Origin: Anaerolineales bacterium
GTDB taxonomy: Bacteria; Chloroflexota; Anaerolineae; Anaerolineales; Villigracilaceae
Length of the DNA: 5,848 nt
NCBI GenBank assembly: GCA_028689195.1
Contig: JAQTWR010000192.1
Coordinates: 1 to 5,848, forward strand
Reading direction: 5' to 3'
This document shows positions 1-5,219 of the stretch, in pieces. Made by a program: the position numbers and the translations under genes. The notes beneath the pieces are model-generated. The model had not been told where the DNA came from. It made no database searches and worked only from the letters and a program-made list of their open reading frames with translations. Numbering within the stretch: the first letter of the stretch is position 1; every line of letters starts with the position of its first letter.

Positions 1-136
1 AAGCTGGCTTCGGATAGAGTTTGTTTTTCCTATGATATAATAAACATTCACAGCAGACACCATGACGCTCACAATCTGTTTCAGAACACGGGCAATTCTT
101 CTCATTTTCCTTCTTATTCGAACATTTATTTCTCAA
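1..136 (-). other. Cys-rich DUF6485-like module (tail of the pseudokinase frame, or a separate small gene)
   Basis: Frame residues 219-263 carry seven cysteines (223, 233, 235, 240, 246, 247, 249) in the pattern C-x9-C-x-C-x4-C-x5-C-C-x-C-x3-H, including NCPCSETDC and RHGVCCECLLYHR. From memory this matches the small DUF6485 proteins, which are stand-alone polypeptides beginning shortly before the first Cys; the assignment is recalled, not searched. The function of that family is unknown; the Cys/His spacing suggests metal binding (inference). The TTG at 134-136 could be a separate start, giving a normal-looking small protein, but the upstream sequence has only a weak GAG as ribosome binding site. 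The C-terminus is beyond the left edge. DNA here is clearly more AT-rich than the kinase part. Confidence 0.55.
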
Positions 137-790
137 GAAATCACTCAGGTATTGGTATTTCTTTCGCCAATCCACGGCGGTAATCAATTGATAGAGGATG
201 ACCGCGAGCGCGTAAATATCGGCGGCGGCGGCGAGCGGCTGCGACGTAAATATTTCGGGCGCGGCGTACGAGCGCGGAGTTTTTTCCACGTTGCGCGCTA
301 TCGAGTTGACGCGCCGCGCCGCGCCAATTCCACCCAAAAATATTTCGCCGTTTTTGTTGACGCGAATCAATTCGGGCGCGAGGTTGAGATGAACAAAATC
401 ATTCTTGTGCAAAACTTCGAGCGCGCCGCAAAGCGCTTTGACGTAGGTCAGCGCCTCCATTACGTCGAGTTGCGTTTTGACGAGCAGGACTTCGCGCAAA
501 GAGGGACCGTCAATCCATTCTTCGAGAAGGAAGGCAAGCGACGATGTTTGATGTAAACCGAGATAGGGAATTAAATTAGGATGCGTAATGCCGCGCAATT
601 TACCCGAGCGCGATTCGATTTCTTTAAGGGCTTCGCCGTCTTCATAAATATTTTTTTGCAGAGCCGTCAGCGCAAAGGATTTTTCGCTGCGAATATCCAC
701 CGCGCGGTAAAGGTCGCCCAGCGGCGTAGACGCGATAAACGCTTCGACGCGGTACTGATTGAGCAAAATTTGACCTTTGAGGGCGGGCAT
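1..790 (-). CDS. Ser/Thr kinase-like pseudokinase, in-frame with a Cys-rich tail (3' end beyond window)
   Basis: The frame is open from the ATG at 790 to the left edge (263 codons, no stop). An in-frame TGA two codons upstream (794-796) fixes this ATG as the earliest start; no clear Shine-Dalgarno is seen. Residues 1-207 follow the eukaryotic-type kinase fold: degenerate glycine loop (17-30, STPLGDLYRA), hinge (LLEEWIDGPSL, 88-98), catalytic-loop equivalent HLNLAPEL (134-141), SYAAPE (174-179) and the DIYALAVILYQLIT helix F (191-204). Catalytic positions are replaced: the beta-3 Lys is Thr42 (FALTAL), HRD Asp is Asn136, the loop Lys is Ala138, the loop Asn is Leu141, and DFG reads GIG (154-156). 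It is therefore a pseudokinase, likely a binding or scaffold protein (inference). The fold stops after helix F, without the C-terminal lobe helices, and continues as a basic, Cys-rich tail. It is the last visible gene of the minus-strand cluster, 35 nt after the preceding stop. Confidence 0.8.
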   Translation of the reverse strand, partial: MPALKGQILLNQYRVEAFIASTPLGDLYRAVDIRSEKSFALTALQKNIYEDGEALKEIESRSGKLRGITHPNLIPYLGLHQTSSLAFLLEEWIDGPSLREVLLVKTQLDVMEALTYVKALCGALEVLHKNDFVHLNLAPELIRVNKNGEIFLGGIGAARRVNSIARNVEKTPRSYAAPEIFTSQPLAAAADIYALAVILYQLITAVDWRKKYQYLSDFLRNKCSNKKENEKNCPCSETDCERHGVCCECLLYHRKNKLYPKPA

Positions 791-825
791 GATTCAATAT
801 GGGTTTTGGCGGGCGGGCTGTATAA

Positions 826-1272
826 CTAATCGAAGAATTTCAGCGCGCCGAAAAGCGCGCCAAAAACGGCAAAAAGAATCGCGCTGGCGACAATCAAAAC
901 AAAACCGCGTTTAACATCCTGTTTGGATTCCTCGTCGAACAAACCCGACGCAAACATACCCGTGCCGACGAATCCGGGAATAAGCGTCCACAGGTAGTAC
1001 CATGAGTCAAATCCCATGTCGCGCGTTTGTTGATATGCGAGTATTTTTCCAATTCCCCAGATGATAATAGCGGGGGCGAACATATCGGGAGCGCCGAGCA
1101 AAGCGCCAAAAAGAAAAACAGCCGCGCCAAGCAAGATCAAAACGCCGGGCCATTGCGTGTACCAGATTGCAGCGGCGTGAAATTCGGGGATGAAACGGTC
1201 GAACATGAACCATCCGCCAATCAGAATGAGAAGAAAGAAAAACGAAAATTCAAAACGGTTTTCCCTAAGCAT
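826..1272 (-). CDS. Multi-pass membrane protein of unknown function, 148 aa
   Basis: This gene encodes a very hydrophobic protein with about five predicted membrane segments (roughly residues 9-25, 42-59, 64-80, 93-111 and 122-144) separated by short loops. One loop is polar (QQTRDMGFDSWYY, 81-93) and another is charged (FDEESKQDVKRG, 112-123). The layout of WPGVLILLGAAVFLFGALLG, then a GIGKILAYQ segment and a W-rich SWYYLWTLIPG segment, resembles uncharacterised small membrane proteins common in Anaerolineae that contain repeated Gly-rich hydrophobic segments (recalled resemblance only). No enzymatic motif is visible. The ATG at 1272 has an AAGGA ribosome binding site at 1281-1285, 8 nt upstream. 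The gene ends with TAG. It lies 40 nt after the 66-residue membrane protein gene and 35 nt before the pseudokinase, so it is probably cotranscribed with them; a shared role at the membrane is only a guess. Confidence 0.85.
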   Translation of the reverse strand: MLRENRFEFSFFFLLILIGGWFMFDRFIPEFHAAAIWYTQWPGVLILLGAAVFLFGALLGAPDMFAPAIIIWGIGKILAYQQTRDMGFDSWYYLWTLIPGFVGTGMFASGLFDEESKQDVKRGFVLIVASAILFAVFGALFGALKFFD

Positions 1273-1312
1273 GAAACATATCCTTGCGTGAAGATTTATG
1301 CCGAATATTCCC

Positions 1313-1513
1313 TCATAACGCCCATGCCAGCATCAACCCAAAGATGGCGACGATCACGCCGATATGGAAAAACAGATTGCTGGCAGCGACGATGTTTTCT
1401 GGAATAACGAATTGCAAAATCAAATTCAACAGAATAAGCGCGATTCCAACAAGAGGCAGCAACCCCTTGCGGTGGGCAAGAAATTCAGAAAGGCGGTCGA
1501 GAAATTTGGACAT
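1313..1513 (-). CDS. Small two-helix membrane protein, 66 aa, coupled to hflX
   Basis: The protein has a short basic, amphipathic start (MSKFLDRLSEFLAHRKG) followed by two hydrophobic segments, about residues 18-36 (LLPLVGIALILLNLILQFV) and 45-65 (SNLFFHIGVIVAIFGLMLAWA), linked by a short loop. No known domain is recognised. The start ATG at 1511-1513 shares one base with the hflX stop (TAATG). A strong GGAGGA site (1520-1525) lies inside the last hflX codons, 6 nt before the start, which points to translational coupling with hflX. This arrangement, and the coherent membrane topology, argue that the short frame is a real gene. The ORF ends with TGA, and the next gene begins 40 nt further on. 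It might be a membrane partner of a neighbouring product, but nothing in the sequence proves this. Confidence 0.8.
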   Translation of the reverse strand: MSKFLDRLSEFLAHRKGLLPLVGIALILLNLILQFVIPENIVAASNLFFHIGVIVAIFGLMLAWAL

Positions 1514-2886
1514 TACGCTTCCTCCAAATCCTTTTCAACGTCGGCGTCGTCCAGCGCCTGCTTTTCTTCCATCGGCTTGGCGTGCCATGCAGAAAACTGC
1601 GCCAGCAGCCTGCCGGGGATTCGTCCGTGCATGACCATGCCGCCGCGTTCATGTTCCACGCGCTCCACTTGACCGAGCTCGTGAAAGAGCGAGATCAACG
1701 CGCCTTGTTGATACGGCAGCCGCACATGAATCGGCGAATAAGATTCGTACAACTCTTCGCGGATAAGATTGATTAACTCTTTTACGCCCGTCCCTTCCTG
1801 CGCCGAGATGGCGATGGATCTCGGAAACGCCTTCAACACTTCCCGCGCGGCTTCGGGGTTTCGCAGCAAATCGGATTTGTTCAACGCGGTCACCATCGGG
1901 ATATGATCCGCGTCAATTTCCTTCAAAGTATCCTGCACCGCCTGATATTGATCCAGCGCGTTGGGATGCGAAATATCCACCACATGCAAAAGCAAATCGG
2001 CTTCGGCGATCTCTTCCAGCGTGGCGTGAAAAGCCGCAATCAACGCGGTGGGAAGTTTTTGAATGAAGCCGACCGTATCGGTAAACAGAGCCTGTTCGTT
2101 GCCCGAAAGTTCGACGCGGCGCGTGGTGGGGTCGAGCGTGGCAAAGAGCTGGTCGGCAACGTATACATCCGATTTTGAAATATGATTCAACAGCGTGGAT
2201 TTGCCCGCGTTGGTGTATCCTACAAACGCGACGGTGGGAATGCGCGAACGCTTGCGCTGCGCGCGGTACCTCATGCGATGCGCTTCCACTTTTTCCAATT
2301 CTTTTTTGATGTGGCTGATGCGTTTGCGGATGGCGCGCTTATCCACTTCGAGTTGAGTCTCGCCGGGTCCGCGCAAGCCCACGCCGCCCGTCGAGCCGGC
2401 GCGTCCGCCGCCGCCGCCCGCCTGACGTTCAAGATGCGTCCATGCGCGGGTCAGTCGCGGCAGATTGTATTCATACTGCGCGAGTTCCACTTGCAGCATC
2501 CCTTCGCTGGTATGCGCGTGCTGCGCGAAAATATCGAGGATGAGCGCGGTGCGGTCGAGGACGCGCATGCCCAGCGCCTTTTCCAGTTCGCGTTGGTGGC
2601 GCGGAGATAACTCATCGTCGAAGATAATCACGTCGCTGAGGGTTTCTTCCGCGAGCGCTTTGAGTTCGCTCACTTTGCCGGGACCAATATAAGTGACGTT
2701 GTGCGGACGATCCAATTTTTGGGTGAGCTCGCCGACCACATCCACGCCGGCGGTATCCGCGAGTAACGCGAGCTCGGCAAGCGAGCCTTCGAGCGAGAGT
2801 TGCTGTTTTGCGCCGCGAATTTCCGCGCCAACGAGAAAAGCGCGTTCGCGCGGAGGGGTTGTCGAGTGGGGAATTTTCTTAGCCAT
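1513..2886 (-). CDS. hflX: GTPase HflX, ribosome-splitting factor
   Basis: HflX is a translation-associated GTPase that binds the 50S subunit and, in studied bacteria, splits stalled or heat-damaged 70S ribosomes. The 457 residues contain the N-terminal HflX domain (about 15-150, with YIGPGKVSEL at 66-75, IIFDDELSP at 87-95 and DRTALILDIFAQHA at 111-124). Next come the family's RGPGETQLE signature (172-180) and a helical coiled segment (181-214). The G domain has G1 GYTNAGKST (223-231), the switch-I region DQLFATLDPTTR (245-256), G3 DTVGF (270-274), G4 NKSD (336-339) and G5 around ISA (360-362). A C-terminal domain follows, ending in an acidic tail. All nucleotide-binding motifs are intact. 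A short Gly-rich stretch (156-170) precedes the signature. The ATG at 2886 has AAAGGA at 2892-2897, 5 nt upstream. It lies 30 nt after the histidine kinase gene and overlaps the next gene by one base, so it sits inside an operon. Confidence 0.97.
   Translation of the reverse strand: MAKKIPHSTTPPRERAFLVGAEIRGAKQQLSLEGSLAELALLADTAGVDVVGELTQKLDRPHNVTYIGPGKVSELKALAEETLSDVIIFDDELSPRHQRELEKALGMRVLDRTALILDIFAQHAHTSEGMLQVELAQYEYNLPRLTRAWTHLERQAGGGGGRAGSTGGVGLRGPGETQLEVDKRAIRKRISHIKKELEKVEAHRMRYRAQRKRSRIPTVAFVGYTNAGKSTLLNHISKSDVYVADQLFATLDPTTRRVELSGNEQALFTDTVGFIQKLPTALIAAFHATLEEIAEADLLLHVVDISHPNALDQYQAVQDTLKEIDADHIPMVTALNKSDLLRNPEAAREVLKAFPRSIAISAQEGTGVKELINLIREELYESYSPIHVRLPYQQGALISLFHELGQVERVEHERGGMVMHGRIPGRLLAQFSAWHAKPMEEKQALDDADVEKDLEEA
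1520..1525 (-). promoter_or_regulatory. Ribosome binding site inside the hflX 3' end
   Basis: The sequence GGAGGA is a near-perfect anti-16S match placed 6 nt before the ATG at 1513. It is formed by the final Leu-Glu-Glu codons of hflX. It decides the start of the 66-residue membrane protein and, with the TAATG overlap, suggests coupled translation. Confidence 0.8.
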
Positions 2887-2903
2887 CTGTTTCCTTTGGG
2901 TTT

Positions 2904-2934
2904 CACGTTTGAACGTTCAAACGTTTGAACGTTG
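2904..2934. repeat. Two overlapping perfect palindromes at the histidine kinase/hflX junction
   Basis: The stretch is built from 8-bp units, ACGTTCAA and ACGTTTGA, alternating in inverted orientation. This makes a perfect 20-bp palindrome at 2905-2924 and a perfect 22-bp palindrome at 2912-2933, so the two can form mutually exclusive hairpins. The stop codon of the histidine kinase (2917-2919) and its last codons lie inside. There is no T-tract on the minus strand after it, so it is not a standard terminator. It could be a protein binding site, an mRNA processing or stability hairpin, or one copy of a dispersed repeat family. Confidence 0.85.
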
Positions 2935-4161
2935 GTCTTCTAATTTGCTCTGTTCGATTTCACCGAACAATTTCGTCACACGCGGATCATTTGGCTCGGC
3001 GCGCGTGGGCAACAAAATATGAAAAGTGGAACCGGGCAATTTCACTTCGTCGCAGCCTTCAGACTCGACCCAAAGCGCGCCGCCATGCGCTTCGATGATT
3101 CCTTTTGCAATAGACAGCCCCAGCCCAGGTCCGCCGCCCTTGAATTTGGTCTTGCCGCTGGAATGTAAATCCGTCCTGCCGAGTTGCCCGAACTTCTCGA
3201 ATATCTGCGTTTGGTGTTTGGGCGAAATGCCAATACCCGTATCTGTGACGGTAATTTCGATAAAGCCGGGCAGCATCCGCCCGTCAATGGTGACAATTCC
3301 GCCGTCGGGCGTGTATTTGACCGCGTTGGTTGCGACGCTGTACAAGGATTGATACAGGCGTTCCGAGTCGCCGTAAATCATCAGGTCGCGTCCTTCAAAC
3401 TCATTCACGATCAAATGCTGCTTGCGCTGCGCGACGATATTCTTCAAATCGTTTTGCAGCAGGCTGACCAAATGCGAAATCCATAACGGCTGGATATTTA
3501 ATTTGAGCAGGTTGTTGTCTATCAACGACACGTCAAGCATGTCTTCGATAATGCGGCGCATACGCCCAATGCCGACGCCCATGCCTTTCAGCAAACCATC
3601 CATTTGCATTTGACCCGATTCTTGCATCATATCCGCCATCATGGTCGCGTACCCTTCAATGAGCGTCAGCGGGGTTTTCAATTCGTGCGCCGTGACCGAA
3701 ATAAAGTTCGACTTCTTGTGATCGAGTTCTTCCAGTTTTTCCTGCGCTTTGCCAAGTTCGTTCGAGATGTGCGTTACGCGCGTCTCCATTTCGTAGCGCA
3801 CCACAACGCTCAAACTATGGGTAAAAATCGGCGTGACTGCGGCAATCAGTTCCAGCGCGTCTTCCTTATCCAGCGCCTCGCGCGCAACTTCGATAGTCAG
3901 CGCGACGATTCGATTCATCACGAAAGAGACATAATAGCCGCCCTCTTCCAGATTCGTTTCGGTAGGAGAACGCCCCCAATCGTAGAGGATGGGATCAAGC
4001 CACGCGGTATTTCCCGTCACGACCGTTTGTTCGAGCAGGTCGTAAAAGCGATCCAACTGCTCCATGAAGCCTACGCGCACCCCCTCGCCGCTCGCCAATT
4101 CGTGCGCGACGCGCTCCACCCATGCGGGACGTATTTGTCGGAGGGATTCTTGTATCGCCAT
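2917..4161 (-). CDS. Soluble sensor histidine kinase
   Basis: This 414-residue protein is predicted to autophosphorylate on His and pass the phosphate to a response regulator that is not in this window. No membrane segment or signal peptide is seen, so it should be cytoplasmic. Residues 1-125 form a helical N-terminal domain (WVERVAHELASG, LYDWGRSP) reminiscent of RsbRD-type sensor domains, a resemblance from memory. A coiled coil (about 126-150) leads to the HisKA H-box FISVTAHELKTPLTLIEG (153-170) with phospho-acceptor His159. The HATPase domain has the N-box with Asn279 (NAVKY), G1 DTGIGI (307-312), F-box FEKF (321-324) and G2 GGGPGLGLS (342-350). All key residues are present. The ATG at 4161 is preceded by an in-frame TAA one codon away, so it is the earliest start; the ribosome site is weak. 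The gene ends in TGA inside a palindrome, 30 nt before hflX, and is the first gene of the minus-strand cluster. Confidence 0.95.
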   Translation of the reverse strand: MAIQESLRQIRPAWVERVAHELASGEGVRVGFMEQLDRFYDLLEQTVVTGNTAWLDPILYDWGRSPTETNLEEGGYYVSFVMNRIVALTIEVAREALDKEDALELIAAVTPIFTHSLSVVVRYEMETRVTHISNELGKAQEKLEELDHKKSNFISVTAHELKTPLTLIEGYATMMADMMQESGQMQMDGLLKGMGVGIGRMRRIIEDMLDVSLIDNNLLKLNIQPLWISHLVSLLQNDLKNIVAQRKQHLIVNEFEGRDLMIYGDSERLYQSLYSVATNAVKYTPDGGIVTIDGRMLPGFIEITVTDTGIGISPKHQTQIFEKFGQLGRTDLHSSGKTKFKGGGPGLGLSIAKGIIEAHGGALWVESEGCDEVKLPGSTFHILLPTRAEPNDPRVTKLFGEIEQSKLEDQRSNV

Positions 4162-4250
4162 GCCTTAAGTGTACGCCCTGTTTATCCTTTTGAACAGTTT
4201 TGTAATAGAATTCTTTACGCGCAATCGTTATTTTATCCAAAGGAGAGAAG
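4162..4250. promoter_or_regulatory. Divergent intergenic region between the histidine kinase and lipoprotein genes
   Basis: These 89 bases separate two genes that point away from each other, so they must hold promoters for both directions unless transcription enters from further away. The region is AT-rich in its middle (about 4195-4240). No box pair close to a sigma-70 consensus with 16-18 bp spacing could be picked with confidence on either strand; on the minus strand TTGGAT followed 17 nt later by TAAAGA is the best and is weak. Confidence 0.5.
4239..4245 (+). promoter_or_regulatory. Strong ribosome binding site of the lipoprotein gene
   Basis: AAAGGAG lies 5 nt before the ATG at 4251. 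Together with the typical lipoprotein signal that begins directly at this codon, it fixes the start. Confidence 0.85.
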
Positions 4251-5009
4251 ATGAAAAGATACCCGATTTATTTACTGGCTTTGATGTTGGCGGCGTGCGC
4301 CGCCGCGCCGAACCTGCCCGCCGCTCTGCCGCCCGTTACTCCAATATTGATCCAACCCTCAGAAGCCCCCACGCAGACGTTAGTTCCGTCAGAGACGGCG
4401 GCGCCAAGCCTTACGCCCACCCTCCTCCCCACTGAGACGAACACGCCAACTCTTGTTCCCGTCGTAGAAAGTTTAGACGCCGTTGTGACGGCGGAGAGAC
4501 TCTCATGCCGTTACGGTCCCGGCGCGGAGTATCTCTATCTCTATGGTTTGAAGAAAGGCGCAAATATCAAACTCATCGGGCGCGCAGACGGAAATAATTG
4601 GGTAATGGTCGCGGGCAAAAGTCTATGTTGGGTAAACGCGAAGTACCTCGAAATCAAAGGCGATAGACTAACGCTCAAGGCGACATACCCCGAAGATTAC
4701 AGATTACCCGTTTCTCCATATTACGCCGCGCCGATTGTATTGAGCGCAACGCGCAGCGGAAATTCCGTCACCGTGAGTTGGGGCGAGATCGCGCTGCGTC
4801 CCGGAGACGAAGAGGATGAGAATATGTTTATCTATATTATCGAGGTGTGGCGCTGCGAGAATGGAACTCTGATCTTCGATCCGCTTGCGTCTAACTACCC
4901 CGAAGTAACTTTTGTAGACGAGGCAGGCTGCGCCGCACCATCTCACGGGCGGGTTTTCTTTCAGGAGAAACACGGGTTCGCGGGTCCGTCGGAGATTCCA
5001 TTTCCGTAA
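4251..5009 (+). CDS. Secreted lipoprotein with SH3-like domain and probable fibronectin-III-like domain
   Basis: The 252-residue product begins with a short lipoprotein signal peptide: a KR start, a hydrophobic stretch (YLLALMLAA) and a lipobox LAAC with the lipidated Cys16. Residues 17-72 form a low-complexity Pro/Thr/Ser-rich linker typical of extracellular Chloroflexota lipoproteins. Residues about 76-136 resemble a bacterial SH3 domain (RLSCRYGPGAEYLYLYGLKK, NNWVMV, LCWVNAKYLE), which in other proteins binds cell-wall or surface ligands; Cys86 and Cys126 could form a disulfide. Residues about 158-250 look like a beta-sandwich of fibronectin-III type (APIVLSATRSGNSVTVSWGE, FVDEAG, HGRVFFQEKHGFAGPSE), with Cys202 and Cys227 as a second possible pair. 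No catalytic motif is visible, so an adhesive or ligand-binding role at the cell surface is inferred. It is transcribed away from the histidine kinase and ends in TAA, 22 nt before a strong terminator. Confidence 0.9.
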   Translation: MKRYPIYLLALMLAACAAAPNLPAALPPVTPILIQPSEAPTQTLVPSETAAPSLTPTLLPTETNTPTLVPVVESLDAVVTAERLSCRYGPGAEYLYLYGLKKGANIKLIGRADGNNWVMVAGKSLCWVNAKYLEIKGDRLTLKATYPEDYRLPVSPYYAAPIVLSATRSGNSVTVSWGEIALRPGDEEDENMFIYIIEVWRCENGTLIFDPLASNYPEVTFVDEAGCAAPSHGRVFFQEKHGFAGPSEIPFP

Positions 5010-5030
5010 CGGTTCGCTGTAAGCGCACAA

Positions 5031-5066
5031 CAAAAACTCCGAGTTCTTCTGAACTCGGAGTTTTTG
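5031..5066. terminator. Bidirectional intrinsic terminator
   Basis: A perfect 16-bp stem (5031-5046 with 5051-5066) closes a four-base loop TTCT. The core CTCCGAGTTC pairs with GAACTCGGAG and is flanked by five A on the left and five T on the right, so each strand reads hairpin followed by T residues. It lies 21 nt after the lipoprotein stop on the plus strand and 3 nt after the CCA end of the tRNA on the minus strand. It therefore serves both convergent genes. Confidence 0.93.
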
Positions 5067-5069
5067 CGT

Positions 5070-5145
5070 TGGCTCCTTGCCTAGGACTTGAACCTAGAAC
5101 CTAGCGGTTAACAGCCGCTCGCTCTGCCAATTGAGCTAGCAAGGA
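5070..5145 (-). tRNA. tRNA-Asn (anticodon GTT), CCA encoded
   Basis: The 76-nt sequence folds into a complete cloverleaf on the minus strand. The acceptor stem is TCCTTGC with GCAAGGA, and the D arm is GCTC AATTGGCA GAGC. The anticodon arm is AGCGG CTGTTAA CCGCT, with anticodon GTT at 5110-5112. The variable loop is AGGTT and the T arm is CTAGG TTCAAGT CCTAG. G is the discriminator base, and the 3' CCA is encoded (5070-5072). All stems pair perfectly. It decodes AAC/AAU asparagine codons. A consensus promoter lies directly upstream and a terminator 3 nt downstream, so it is an independent single-gene transcription unit. Confidence 0.98.
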
Positions 5146-5156
5146 AAGCGACCGAC

Positions 5157-5185
5157 ATTATACGGACAAGCATGTAGAATGTCAA
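5157..5185 (-). promoter_or_regulatory. Consensus sigma-70 promoter of tRNA-Asn
   Basis: On the minus strand the -35 box TTGACA (5180-5185) and the -10 box TATAAT (5157-5162) both match the consensus perfectly and are separated by exactly 17 bp. The expected start point, about 7 nt after the -10 box, lies near 5150, which leaves a leader of about 5 nt before the mature tRNA 5' end at 5145. Confidence 0.93.
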
Positions 5186-5219
5186 GTAGATTTTGGCGCA
5201 ATCTTAAATTCATCAAGAA

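Noticed and set aside
219..236. GGC-rich simple repeat
   Set aside because: It encodes a run of four alanines and neighbouring residues in the pseudokinase and is explained by codon bias.
62..829. Two plus-strand open frames (62-556 and 581-829)
   Set aside because: They lie opposite the pseudokinase frame on the minus strand. Their translations are rich in Arg and Phe without any domain pattern, while the minus-strand frame has a clear kinase fold.
1903..2610. Plus-strand open frames within hflX
   Set aside because: They are antisense shadows of a gene with intact GTPase motifs; GC-rich codons produce long antisense frames.
4162..4250. Specific sigma-70 promoters for the histidine kinase and the lipoprotein
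   Set aside because: Several AT-rich hexamers were tried on both strands, but none combined good -35 and -10 boxes at proper spacing.
3604..4254. A 216-codon plus-strand open frame
   Set aside because: It is antisense to the histidine kinase gene, its product is Arg/His/Phe-rich without recognisable domains, and the kinase reading is unambiguous.
5186..5219. attC-like or attI-like site after the integrase stop
   Set aside because: There is only a 5-bp inverted repeat (AGATT at 5188-5192, AATCT at 5200-5204) and no GTTRRRY/RYYYAAC core pair, so an integron recombination site cannot be supported here.
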